A stretch of 37,369 nt of DNA from contig JBOGUF010000133.1 of NCBI GenBank assembly GCA_050696075.1, positions 1 to 37,369 on the forward strand, written 5' to 3'. Source of the DNA: JBOGUF01 sp050696075. Lineage in GTDB: Bacteria > Chloroflexota > Chloroflexia > Thermomicrobiales > UBA6265. The number at the start of each line of letters is the position of its first letter. The stretch's first letter is position 1. Shown one piece after another: positions 7,225 to 14,514 of the stretch. The notes beneath the pieces were generated by a model, which was not told the origin of the DNA, ran no database searches, and saw only the letters and a list, made by a program, of their open reading frames with translations. The position numbers and the translations under genes were made by a program.

Positions 7225-7310
7225 GCCCCCCCGCCCCCCCAATTCTGGGGGGAGCACGACGGACGGCGACGCGCAATCGTCTCCCCCCAGAATTGGGGGG
7301 CCGGGGGGGC
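7225..7310. repeat. 86-bp near-perfect palindrome with C/G-run arms
   Basis: Two 30-bp arms (7225-7254 and 7281-7310) are inverted copies with one internal mismatch, around a 26-bp loop. Each arm is itself a smaller hairpin (CCCCCC-AATTCT-GGGGGG). The whole can form a long cruciform or two tandem hairpins. No ORF is expressed from it; it lies between the IS982 element and the promoter at 7343. A non-autonomous mobile repeat or a strong insulating terminator are both possible. Confidence 0.8.
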
Positions 7311-7320
7311 AAAGGGAACC

Positions 7321-7348
7321 TTCGGCCGTCCGCGACGTTTCGTATAAT
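7321..7348 (+). promoter_or_regulatory. Promoter with consensus -10 TATAAT
   Basis: TATAAT at 7343-7348 is a full sigma70 -10 box. The hexamer 16 bp upstream, TTCGGC (7321-7326), is a weak -35. A start near 7355 gives a 75-nt leader to the ATG at 7430. The palindrome at 7225-7310 ends just upstream. Confidence 0.55.
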
Positions 7349-7429
7349 GGCAGGCGCCCGCGCATTCGCACCTGGAACCGGTGGTCCCGGCGTCGCCGTG
7401 TCGAGCGTCGCGAAACGGAGGGAGGAACG

Positions 7430-9124
7430 ATGCATCGAACTCGCGTCGTGCTGACGCTGTGCCTGCTGGGCCTGACCGTCGCGGGGGCAACGTTGGCTCC
7501 GGCGACGATCACTGCCCAGGAGGACGAGGCAACCGTCGTCCTCGCGGAGGACGCCTTCGACGATGCCGCGACCGGGATGTTCTTCGAGAGTGAGACGGAG
7601 GATTTTCGTTTCAGTTACGACGAAGGGCGCTTCGTCATGGAGTCGATCGGCGACTTCAGCGGGAGCCTGAACGCCCCGCTGCTCGACGTCGTGGCGGACG
7701 GGACGATCGCCGTCGACGCGCGACTGCGCGGCCCGGTCGAGGGGCGCTACCTCGTCGTCGGCTGTCGCGGCAACCATGCCGGTCAAGCCTATGAATTCCT
7801 GCTCGATCCCACCGCCGGCACCGTCGCCCTCTACACCGGCGTCGGCGAGGGGAGCGTCGAGCTGGTGCCGCAGACGGTGCATGACGCCGTCCACACCGGC
7901 GCCCGCACCAACCGCATGGAACTCGTCTGCCTGGGCGAGACGATCACCGGGCGCATCAACGACGTCGACGTCTTTTCAGTCACGGATGGAGGATACGAAC
8001 AGGGCAGCTTCTACGTCGGTGGCGCCACCTTTTCAGGCGTTACCGGGTCGCTGGAGGCGGTCTTCGATAACCTGCTGGTCACCGTGCCCGCCGAAACGTC
8101 GGATCGGGCCGCGCGGGATGGCGTCCGCGAGCTTGACCGGTTGCGCGACGACGCGACGGCGGGGGAGAGCCTCTTCGGCCCGGCGCGGGGTGAATTGCGC
8201 CCCTCCGCCAGCGACATCGCGTTCCGGTCGAGCGGGGTCGACCTCGCCGACTTCTACGCCACCGCCACGTTTGTGGCCCCGTACGACGCGACGGAGCACC
8301 ACTGGGATGCGGGGTTCGCGTTCGGCGACGTCAAAGATGGCCCGTACCGGCTGATGCTCCTCTCGACCGGCCGGTGGTATCTGACGGTCGGCGCTGGGTT
8401 GCCGATCGCCTCCGGACTGATCGACGGGCTGGAGACGGCTGAAGGTGGCGAAAACGAGATCGCGCTCGCCGTTACCGCCGACATCGGCCACCTCGAAGTC
8501 AACGGCGACTACGTCGCCGCCATCGAGCTGCCCGAACCCTCGCGCGGCGGCGACGTCTGGATCGGGACCGCCTTCTACGCCAACAGCTTCGTCGAAGGCG
8601 AGGCGACCACCTATCGTGGCTTCGAAGTGTGGGCGCTGGGTGAATCCGCGCAACCGGACGAATCGGACGCGGACGAACCACCGGACGAGGAGGGCGAGCG
8701 CGATCTGCCGCGCCTTCCCATCCCCGCGCCCGGGCCGTCCGGCGATGTGCCCGGTCAAGACGTGGACGAGGGGCCGGAACCGGCGCCTGCCACCGACACC
8801 GTGACCGTGCCGCTGGCGGAGATGGACGGGTCGGGGCTGACCGGACAGGCAACCCTGACCGCGGAGGCGGATGGAACGAAGGTCGCCCTGCGGGTGCGCG
8901 ACGTGCCGGGAGACACGATCGCGGTGATTCAGGAAGGACCCTGCACCGCGCTCGCGGAACCGACCTTTCAGTTGAACCCGCTCAACGACGCCGGCGTCAG
9001 CGTGACGCGGCTTGAGGTGGCGTTCGACCAACTGCTGTCGAGTCGCCACGCCATTGTGGTGTACGACGCGGCCGGCGGCGAACCGACGCTGCCGTTGGTC
9101 TGCGGCGAGATCGAGGGGCGCTGA
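7430..9124 (+). CDS. Secreted protein with two LamG/DUF1080-like beta-sandwich modules
   Basis: Exported 564-aa protein of unknown function. ATG 7430 follows GGAGGAAC and starts a Sec signal (hydrophobic LTLCLLGLTVAGATLA, likely cut after ITAQ near residue 30). Residues about 40-225 and 255-410 are two similar beta-rich units: each contains a FDNLLV or YRGFEVWA-like ending and D-x-F-s patterns as in concanavalin-like 3-keto-disaccharide hydrolase (DUF1080) modules. An acidic Pro-rich linker lies at about 410-460 (DESDADEPPDEEGE), and a C-terminal beta domain (TVPLAEMDGSGLTGQATL, ending LVCGEIEGR) resembles small secreted adhesion-type domains. No catalytic motif is seen. It is monocistronic. 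A carbohydrate-binding or surface role is inferred only from the fold pattern. Confidence 0.75.
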   Translation: MHRTRVVLTLCLLGLTVAGATLAPATITAQEDEATVVLAEDAFDDAATGMFFESETEDFRFSYDEGRFVMESIGDFSGSLNAPLLDVVADGTIAVDARLRGPVEGRYLVVGCRGNHAGQAYEFLLDPTAGTVALYTGVGEGSVELVPQTVHDAVHTGARTNRMELVCLGETITGRINDVDVFSVTDGGYEQGSFYVGGATFSGVTGSLEAVFDNLLVTVPAETSDRAARDGVRELDRLRDDATAGESLFGPARGELRPSASDIAFRSSGVDLADFYATATFVAPYDATEHHWDAGFAFGDVKDGPYRLMLLSTGRWYLTVGAGLPIASGLIDGLETAEGGENEIALAVTADIGHLEVNGDYVAAIELPEPSRGGDVWIGTAFYANSFVEGEATTYRGFEVWALGESAQPDESDADEPPDEEGERDLPRLPIPAPGPSGDVPGQDVDEGPEPAPATDTVTVPLAEMDGSGLTGQATLTAEADGTKVALRVRDVPGDTIAVIQEGPCTALAEPTFQLNPLNDAGVSVTRLEVAFDQLLSSRHAIVVYDAAGGEPTLPLVCGEIEGR

Positions 9125-9210
9125 TCGAGAACGCGCCTCGCGCCGGCGGGACGGCGCCGTACGACCGCTTCGAGGGCTGGGAGGTGGGCGCACGCGCGCC
9201 TACGCTGGGG

Positions 9211-9237
9211 CCCCTAACGCCTAACGCCTAACGCCTA
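9211..9237. repeat. Heptamer tandem repeat CCTAACG, about 3.5 copies
   Basis: CCTAACG is repeated head to tail between two convergent genes. The same heptamer occurs inverted (GTTAGGC) at 19709-19722. It may be a scattered intergenic repeat; no function is evident. Confidence 0.6.
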
Positions 9238-10248
9238 CACGGTTGACCGTAGAAACGTCACCACGCGGTCAAGGAAGAAGCGCTCGAAAGCCGGCGCGTC
9301 GACGGCAACCGAGACGGCGGCGACGGCGTCGTGCGCGCCCTCCTCGGTGGGAGTGACGCGGAAGAGCTCGCCGTCGACCGCGTAGCGCAGGCGATGCGGT
9401 GCGAGCGTCAGCCAGTCGCCGGGGAAGATCGAGGCGATGGCGAGGGGATCGTGCAGGCAGGCGACGGAATCCTTCGGCACAGGAGAGGGCGCACCGGGTA
9501 GCGCCGGGTGCTGCCGGAACCAGTGGTCGCTCCAGCTTCGTCCCATGCGGCCCAGCGCCTCGCCCAGCGGGCTGCCGGTTGCCGCAATCGCGTCCAATCC
9601 CCGACGCGTCAACGGGGTGCGGAGGGTGATCTCCACGGTGACCCAGGTCATCGGCACGCCGGCACGCGCCACGGTCAGAGCGGCAGCCGCGTCGCAGGCG
9701 GTGTTGTAGTCGACGGCGGCCAAATCGTCCCCCGCCTTGGTGTAGTAGCGGCGCCAACGCTCCCCGAAGTGATCGGGAAAGACCATGCCGCCCATGACCG
9801 AGAGGTGGAGGAGCCGACCGGCGAAGGACGGGTCGCGTTGGACGGCTACGGCGATGTTGCTGAACGGTCCGATGGCGGCCAGGTGAAACGGCCGGCGGCG
9901 CGACTCCTCGATCAGCCAATCTGGCGCGGGCGTATCATGGATCGTCGCCGTCGGGCCGTCGTACGGGTGGTCGAGCAAGCCCGTGCCCTCGCTGCCGAGC
10001 ATCGCCGGCGTTTGCTCCTGGTCCTGCATCCGCGAATGCGACACGCCGCGAAAGATGGGAACCTCGGCGCGGCCGGCCATGCCGAGGATGCGCGCCACCA
10101 TCCGCGCCCGCAACTCCACGTCGCCACTGACGGCGGTGACGCCGATCAGGTCGACCTCAGGCGAGGCAAGGGCGAGCGTGATCGCCAGCGCGTCGTCGAT
10201 GTCGCTGCCGGTGTCGGTGTCGATAACGAGGGGAATCGGCGCGGTCAT
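9235..10248 (-). CDS. Nucleoside hydrolase (inosine/uridine-preferring type)
   Basis: Predicted cytosolic N-ribohydrolase that splits nucleosides into ribose and base. The start is ATG at 10246-10248 with TTGGAG upstream; a longer frame to 10401 has no family similarity. At 337 aa the length is normal. The calcium-binding signature is at the N-terminus: D10-T-D12-TGS-D16-I-D18-D19. The family Asn-rich motif is present as AAIGPFSNIAVAV, and a late HDPLA (CLHDPLAIA) supplies the substrate His and last Asp. It is convergent with the gene at 7430 and divergent from the mini-protein at 10416. It could serve nucleoside salvage; no transporter for nucleosides is adjacent. Confidence 0.92.
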   Translation of the reverse strand: MTAPIPLVIDTDTGSDIDDALAITLALASPEVDLIGVTAVSGDVELRARMVARILGMAGRAEVPIFRGVSHSRMQDQEQTPAMLGSEGTGLLDHPYDGPTATIHDTPAPDWLIEESRRRPFHLAAIGPFSNIAVAVQRDPSFAGRLLHLSVMGGMVFPDHFGERWRRYYTKAGDDLAAVDYNTACDAAAALTVARAGVPMTWVTVEITLRTPLTRRGLDAIAATGSPLGEALGRMGRSWSDHWFRQHPALPGAPSPVPKDSVACLHDPLAIASIFPGDWLTLAPHRLRYAVDGELFRVTPTEEGAHDAVAAVSVAVDAPAFERFFLDRVVTFLRSTV

Positions 10249-10415
10249 ATGGGTACTCCAATCGACGGGTGCCGGCGCCGTTTCAGCGGGCGTGCATGCT
10301 GCCCGAGCGTGGCAAGCTGGATTGTGCGACAGCGCCGACGATCCGTGAAGCCCGGCAGCGTAAGGTGGCATTGGCCGGGAACGCTTCCGGCAGGCGGCCA
10401 TCTCGCTAGGAGGAG

Positions 10416-10649
10416 ATGATGCCGGAACGCTTGCACCGACGTTGGCTGTTCTCGTTGGTCACGCGACGACCCAGGATATCTATCAACGATGACGCGACCG
10501 CGCGCGAAACGGCCGCGTGCCCCACGCTTGTGCCGCCCGTTCGTGTCAGGTTGCGGCCGCCGATCGCGCTTATTCGTCTGTTGGACGCCGATTGCGTTTC
10601 ATGCCGCGGCTACGGCTGCGAATCGTGCGCCTACACCGGGCTGTACTGA
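10416..10649 (+). CDS. Small CxxC zinc-ribbon-like protein
   Basis: Frame of 77 aa beginning ATGATG behind AGGAGGAG, whose spacing favours the second ATG (10419). Only the last 22 residues are clearly ordered: DADCVSCRGYGCESCAYTGLY, four Cys as C-x2-C-x4-C-x2-C with the CxGxGC core of DnaJ-like zinc modules. The first 55 residues are basic and unconserved in look. It may be a genuine zinc-binding mini-protein; a chance ORF is possible because the DNA is GC-rich, though four evenly spaced Cys and the strong ribosome-binding site argue against it. It faces the enzyme ending at 10668. Confidence 0.5.
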   Translation: MMPERLHRRWLFSLVTRRPRISINDDATARETAACPTLVPPVRVRLRPPIALIRLLDADCVSCRGYGCESCAYTGLY

Positions 10650-10667
10650 CCGCATCATGGCTCGACC

Positions 10668-11804
10668 CTATCTGGCGTCGATCCGTTCCCCACCGCCGTA
10701 TTTGGCGACGGCATCCGAATTGAGGCGGATGCCCAGTCCGGGTCCGTCCGGGATGGGCAGCATGCCGTCGGCGTCGAGGCGCCAGGGGTCGGCGACGAGG
10801 TGGTCGACGTAGGCGGAGCCGGCGATGTATTCGACGAGGTCGGTGTCGGGGAAGGCCGAGGCGAGATGCAGATCGGCGGCCAGGCCGATGGCCGTGTTCC
10901 AGCCGTGAGGAATGAAGCGGACGCCGTGCTCCTGCGCCATCCAGCCGATGCGGCGCTCCTCGCTGATGCCGCCGACCTTGGTGACGTCGGGTTGGACGAT
11001 GTCGAAGGCGCCGGCCGCCAACCAGGGTTGGAACGACTGGCGGCGGGTGAGGACCTCGCCGCCGGCGATCGAGAGTCGCGCGGCGCGACGCAAGGCGACA
11101 TAATCGTCGAGCGCGTCCGGCTTGAGTGGTTCCTCGAACCAGGCGACGTCGTAGTGGGTGAGCATCTCGGCGGTGCGCAGTGCCCACTTGTAGCCGTTGG
11201 GCCAGAAGGCGTCGCTGCCGCCGGCGTCGACCATGAGCTGGGCGTCCGATCCGACCGCGTCGCGGGCGGCACGCACAATCGCCTCATCCAGTTGGTCACT
11301 GACCCGGCCGAACGGCCCCCAGCCCATCTTGAAGGCTCGAAACCCTTGCGCCTTGATCGTTAGCAGGCGCTCTGCAAGCGGTTCCGGCTGGTCCATGAGT
11401 AGGGAGGCATACGGCCGCACGCGCACGCGGTAACGCCCGCCGAGCAGGCGACCGACCGGCTGCCCGGTCGCTTGGCCGAGGATATCCCAGAGGGCGATGT
11501 CGATCCCGCTGATGGTGTGGGTAATGCTGCCGCCGCGGCCGAGCCAGAAGGTGTGCTGGTGTAGCTTCTCGCTGACGCGCTCCGGTTCCAGGGCGGTTTC
11601 GCCGCGGTAGATCGGCTCCAGGATGCCGAGCGCCCCCTTCACCAGCGCCACGTCAGTGAAAACGCTGCCGATGCCCGCGATCCCTTCATCCGTCTCGACG
11701 ACGATGAGGGTGTGCAGGCTGTCGGCCGGTTGCGGCTCAAGCGTCCACCCACCCTCCGGCGTGGCGCCGGAGAGACCGATGGCGCGGATATTCGTGATGC
11801 GCAT
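10668..11804 (-). CDS. Enolase-superfamily (mandelate racemase type) enzyme, second copy
   Basis: 378 aa, start ATG at 11804. The capping domain MRITNIRAIGL...TDEGIAGIGS is at the N-terminus, and the barrel carries K159 (AFKMGWG), metal ligands D193 (MVDAGGSDA), E224/E225 (WFEEPL) and E250 (GGEVLT), D273 (QPDVTKVGG) and H300 (IPHGW). There is no D-x-H, so it belongs to another subgroup than the enzymes at 2428 and 24362. Dehydratase, racemase and epimerase are open. It starts 18 bp after the DUF899-like gene, suggesting one transcript from the extended -10 at 12435. Confidence 0.88.
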   Translation of the reverse strand: MRITNIRAIGLSGATPEGGWTLEPQPADSLHTLIVVETDEGIAGIGSVFTDVALVKGALGILEPIYRGETALEPERVSEKLHQHTFWLGRGGSITHTISGIDIALWDILGQATGQPVGRLLGGRYRVRVRPYASLLMDQPEPLAERLLTIKAQGFRAFKMGWGPFGRVSDQLDEAIVRAARDAVGSDAQLMVDAGGSDAFWPNGYKWALRTAEMLTHYDVAWFEEPLKPDALDDYVALRRAARLSIAGGEVLTRRQSFQPWLAAGAFDIVQPDVTKVGGISEERRIGWMAQEHGVRFIPHGWNTAIGLAADLHLASAFPDTDLVEYIAGSAYVDHLVADPWRLDADGMLPIPDGPGLGIRLNSDAVAKYGGGERIDAR

Positions 11805-11822
11805 GAGTGCCGCCCGATCCTA

Positions 11823-12401
11823 TTATGGCGTGACGCCAACTGGTTCGTAGCTATACTGCGGTTCCCATGCCCCCGCGCCACCGCTGAGCAGGTCGAAGAT
11901 GCGCCAGGGGGCGCAGTAGTCGTCGCCGGGGCCGAAGAAGTCGCGGCCGACGCGGGCGATGGAGCCGTCGGGGTGGCGACGGAAGGTGGAGAAGCCGGGC
12001 CAATAGCCGTCGTCGGTCTGGAACCCGATGTCCTTGGTGAAGGTGCTGCCCTGGCTGGAGAGCATGCAAAAGCGCCAGCCGCGCTCGTCGGCGAAGGCGG
12101 CCTGGGTGGCGGGGTCGTCCGGGGAGACGACGACGAACGCGGCGCGGTCCGCCAAATGCGGCACGACGCCGTTGAGGCCGTCCGCCCACATCGTGCAGTA
12201 GGTGCAGCCGCGGCCCATGTTGTGGACCACAATCAGGTCGTCCTTGTCGCCGAAGAGGTCGGAGAGGTGAACGGTGGTGCCGTCGCGATCACGCAGTTCG
12301 TAGTCGTCGACCGGTTCGGCGGGGCGACGTCGTCGTGCCGCGGACAGCCTCGTTTTGAGCTCGGTGATCTGCCGCGACAACTCGTCGATTTCGTGGTCCA
12401 T
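11823..12401 (-). CDS. DUF899 thioredoxin-fold protein
   Basis: 192 aa, ATG 12401 with AAGGAGC upstream. The N-terminal 25 residues form a heptad-like helix (DELSRQITELKTRLSAARRR). The rest is the DUF899 pattern: LRDRDGTTVHLSDLFGD, VHNMGRGCTYCTMWADG with C66-x2-C69, VVVSPDDPATQAAFADERGW, FGPGDDYCAPW. DUF899 members resemble peroxiredoxin/thioredoxin folds, and redox activity is assumed rather than proven. It is the first gene of a likely two-gene operon with the enolase-superfamily enzyme. Confidence 0.85.
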   Translation of the reverse strand: MDHEIDELSRQITELKTRLSAARRRRPAEPVDDYELRDRDGTTVHLSDLFGDKDDLIVVHNMGRGCTYCTMWADGLNGVVPHLADRAAFVVVSPDDPATQAAFADERGWRFCMLSSQGSTFTKDIGFQTDDGYWPGFSTFRRHPDGSIARVGRDFFGPGDDYCAPWRIFDLLSGGAGAWEPQYSYEPVGVTP

Positions 12402-12434
12402 GCGCGTGCTCCTTCTGTGTGCTGGGGCACGTGC

Positions 12435-12443
12435 ATTCTAGCA
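12435..12443 (-). promoter_or_regulatory. Extended -10 promoter for the DUF899 operon
   Basis: On the minus strand TGCTAGAAT (complement of 12435-12443) matches TGnTATAAT with one mismatch. It lies 33 bases before the ATG at 12401. No good -35 is seen. The same TGC prefix occurs in the candidate promoter at 2271. Confidence 0.5.
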
Positions 12444-12477
12444 GGGGCGGGAGGCGAAGGCGATGTAGTCTCGCTCC

Positions 12478-12906
12478 CTACTCGCGGTAGTCGACGATCC
12501 AGCGAACGAATGAGAGCCGGCCGTCTAGTTGACTCAAGAGCCGTTGATCGGCGGTCCACATGTCGCACGCGTGGGTCTGGGCGAGCGCCACGAAGTGCGC
12601 ATCGTAGGCCGCGGGTAGATTGTAGTCAGCGGCTATGAACAACGCCTGTCGGTAGAGGTCGTCGGGTTCGGTGATGGTGATCGGTAGGGAGAGGAATCGA
12701 TCGAGGGACACAAGTGCCTCATCGCGCGTGACGTGGTCACGGCGCAAGCGCTGGCGGATGGCATTGGTCACCTCGCTTCGCAGAAGCGGAGGGGCCAGAA
12801 TGGAGCCACCCGCGAGTTCATGTGCGAGCAGGGCAAAACTCTCGACCGTGTGTTCCTCCTCGCGGAAGAGCCATTTGACCGCCACCGACGTGTCGACGAC
12901 GATCAT
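12478..12906 (-). CDS. VapC-like PIN-domain toxin
   Basis: 142-aa predicted ribonuclease. Visible PIN acidic residues: D5 in MIVVDTSVAVKWLF, the Glu in LLRSEVTNAI, the Asp in AAYDAHFVALA and the Asp in WTADQRLL. It overlaps the HTH antitoxin stop by 4 bp (ATGA, 12903-12906). The sequence is a different VapC subgroup from the toxin at 5566. Confidence 0.9.
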   Translation of the reverse strand: MIVVDTSVAVKWLFREEEHTVESFALLAHELAGGSILAPPLLRSEVTNAIRQRLRRDHVTRDEALVSLDRFLSLPITITEPDDLYRQALFIAADYNLPAAYDAHFVALAQTHACDMWTADQRLLSQLDGRLSFVRWIVDYRE

Positions 12907-13307
12907 GAAAGCTCGGAGAGTTCGCGAGTTCGTTCATCCCGCATGTCGTTGATGAGTTGCCAACCGGGTGAGAAGGGCTTTCCGCCTCGCTTTTCCAGCA
13001 TCCGTTGCTGTATCTGCTTCAGCTCCTCCAGGATTTCCAAACCGCGGCGACGCTCCTCGGGCGTCAGCGGGCGGATGGCAGGGGGTTCGGGGGACTTATT
13101 CGTGGCTCCTCGCTCCTCGACTTTGTGTGCAGGGCTGATCTGCGCGACGAGGTCCGCCTGTCGAATGGCCACGCGCCGCTTGCCGATGCGGTAGGCGGGC
13201 AGGTCGCCTTCGCGAATCCAGCGCCGGATCGTCGAGGGAGCGACGTGCAGTTGGTCGGCCGCCTCGGCGACCGTCAAGAAGTCGTCTACGAGTGTCCGCG
13301 TCGCCAT
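12903..13307 (-). CDS. Excisionase/MerR-like HTH antitoxin
   Basis: 134 aa from ATG 13307, chosen over an upstream ATG at 13334 because GGAGG lies just before it. Residues 9-50 form an excisionase-type winged helix (FLTVAEAADQLHVAPSTIRRWIREGDLPAYRIGKRRVAIRQADL). Residues 80-134 are a charged helical tail (EERRRGLEILEELKQIQQRMLEKR) that would bind the PIN toxin. This HTH_17 plus PIN pairing is a recognised TA arrangement. The palindrome in the promoter (13333-13344) is its likely operator. Confidence 0.82.
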   Translation of the reverse strand: MATRTLVDDFLTVAEAADQLHVAPSTIRRWIREGDLPAYRIGKRRVAIRQADLVAQISPAHKVEERGATNKSPEPPAIRPLTPEERRRGLEILEELKQIQQRMLEKRGGKPFSPGWQLINDMRDERTRELSELS

Positions 13308-13323
13308 ATTGCCTCCGCTCCGT

Positions 13324-13353
13324 CTCATACCCATGAGCGCTCATAGTGTACAA
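13324..13353 (-). promoter_or_regulatory. TA promoter with palindromic operator in the spacer
   Basis: Read on the minus strand: -35 TTGTAC (13353-13348), an 18-bp spacer, -10 TATGAG (13329-13324), then GGAGG and ATG 13307. The boxes are moderate (4 of 6 each), but the perfect 12-bp palindrome ATGAGCGCTCAT (13333-13344) sits inside the spacer, where a bound HTH dimer would block RNA polymerase. This suits TA autoregulation. Confidence 0.5.
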
Positions 13354-13406
13354 CGAACGTCCATTGCGCTCGATTTGGTCGGGTGCGATCGACGATCTGC
13401 TGTCTA

Positions 13407-13435
13407 TTGACGGACCGGTCCTGTCGTCCTACCAT
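13407..13435 (+). promoter_or_regulatory. Sigma70-type promoter for the gene at 13596
   Basis: TTGACG (13407-13412), a 17-bp spacer, then TACCAT (13430-13435). The -35 matches 5 of 6 and the -10 matches 4 of 6. The leader to ATG 13596 would be about 155 nt, including a GC-rich imperfect inverted repeat (13488-13550). Confidence 0.45.
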
Positions 13436-13595
13436 CATAGTCGGCGTCTCCCACGCCGAACCTCCGATCCGGCGCTCACGCCGCCGGCCCGTGGGGGCAA
13501 AGGGGCTTCGCCTCGGGAGTGTGTCTGGTCGTTTCCCCTGGGCCGTCGTCCCGGGCGCGTGAGTCCCACGACCGCCGGCCGGTAAGGAAGCGACG

Positions 13596-14315
13596 ATGAC
13601 CAGCAACAAGGCCCAAAAGCAGGCTATCCGCGACCGCATGGCGAAGACGGGCGAGCGCTACGCCACCGCCCGCCACTACCTCCTCGATCACCACCTGACC
13701 CCATCGGACGACAATGCCGCTGAACCGATTCCGGAACCGAAGCCGGTCACGGCCGAGCTACCGCCGCGTGTGGCCGAGCCCGGCGTCAGCGACGACGCGG
13801 TCCAGCGCGCCACCGGCAAGACCTGGGACGAGTGGTTCACCCTCCTCGACGGCTGGGAGGGAACCGCGCGGACGCACCCGGAGATCGCGCGGCACCTCGC
13901 CGAGTTCCACGGCATCGACGGCTGGTGGGCGCAGAGCGTCACCGTCGGCTACGAACGGGCACGGGGCATGCGCGCCATTCATCAACAGGCGGACGGCTTC
14001 TCTGTTAGCGCCAGCAATACCGTGTCCGTGCCTATGGAGCGCCTATTCGCCGCTTTCGTCGACGAGGCCACCCGCGACGGCTGGCTGGAGCCGGGCACGC
14101 TGCGACCGCGCACGTCCCAACCGCACCGTACCGCCCGCTTCGACGTCCTCGCCAACGGCACGCGGATCGAGGTCTACTTCACGGCCAAGTCCGATTCAAA
14201 GTCGAGCGTCCAAATCCAGCATGTCAAGCTGCCGGTCATAGAAGACGTCGAGCCCTGGCGCGCGTTCTGGAAGGAGCGCTTGGCCCGGCTGGCGACGATG
14301 CTGACCGCTGACTGA
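13596..14315 (+). CDS. DUF4287-like protein with SRPBCC-like C-terminal half
   Basis: 239 aa, function unknown. AAGGAAGC precedes ATG 13596. Residues 1-30 carry the basic KAQKQAIRDRMAKTGERYATARHYLL motif seen at the start of several proteins in high-GC bacteria. A DUF4287-like helical domain occupies about 65-125 (DAVQRATGKTWDEWFTLLDGWEG...WWAQSVTVGYERARG). The C-terminal part (FAAFVDEATRDGW..., RFDVLANGTRIEVYFTAKSDSKSSVQIQHVKL) has the shape of an SRPBCC/AHSA1-type domain. Stem-loops follow the stop. Confidence 0.75.
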   Translation: MTSNKAQKQAIRDRMAKTGERYATARHYLLDHHLTPSDDNAAEPIPEPKPVTAELPPRVAEPGVSDDAVQRATGKTWDEWFTLLDGWEGTARTHPEIARHLAEFHGIDGWWAQSVTVGYERARGMRAIHQQADGFSVSASNTVSVPMERLFAAFVDEATRDGWLEPGTLRPRTSQPHRTARFDVLANGTRIEVYFTAKSDSKSSVQIQHVKLPVIEDVEPWRAFWKERLARLATMLTAD

Positions 14316-14391
14316 GGCGGGTGGGCACGGGGCGTGGTGCTGGTCGATCCTCCTCCTCTGTCCCGCCCACGGCTCAAGACCGCGGACTGAG

Positions 14392-14461
14392 CCAACGAAC
14401 CCCCTTGAAGGGGGCTGCACGGGGACTGCTCTATTCAGCCGGCTTTAGCCGGGTTCGTTGG
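14392..14461. repeat. Inverted repeat CCAACGAACCC with two nested hairpins
   Basis: 11-bp arms at 14392-14402 and 14451-14461 enclose two smaller stems, CCCC-TTGAA-GGGG (14401-14413) and CCGGC-TTTA-GCCGG (14439-14452). It lies between two convergent genes, so a transcription stop on both strands is likely. The nested layout is like a dispersed palindromic repeat. Confidence 0.6.
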
Positions 14462-14465
14462 GTGA

Positions 14466-14487
14466 GCGCGGGGATTGATCCCCGCGC
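14466..14487. terminator. 9-bp perfect stem-loop before the M81 gene end
   Basis: GCGCGGGGA (14466-14474) and TCCCCGCGC (14479-14487) around TTGA. It sits 28 bp beyond the M81 stop on the minus strand. No T-run is present; possibly a Rho-independent-like or mRNA-protecting structure. Confidence 0.5.
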
Positions 14488-14514
14488 GGCAAACTCAGAC
14501 AACGCGGCATTGCG

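Noticed and set aside
9508..10419. Plus-strand ORF opposite the nucleoside hydrolase
   Set aside because: No domain, Arg/Gly-rich; the minus strand has a full nucleoside hydrolase.
14392..14487. CRISPR array
   Set aside because: The repeats are single inverted pairs without equal direct repeats or spacers; no cas gene is present.
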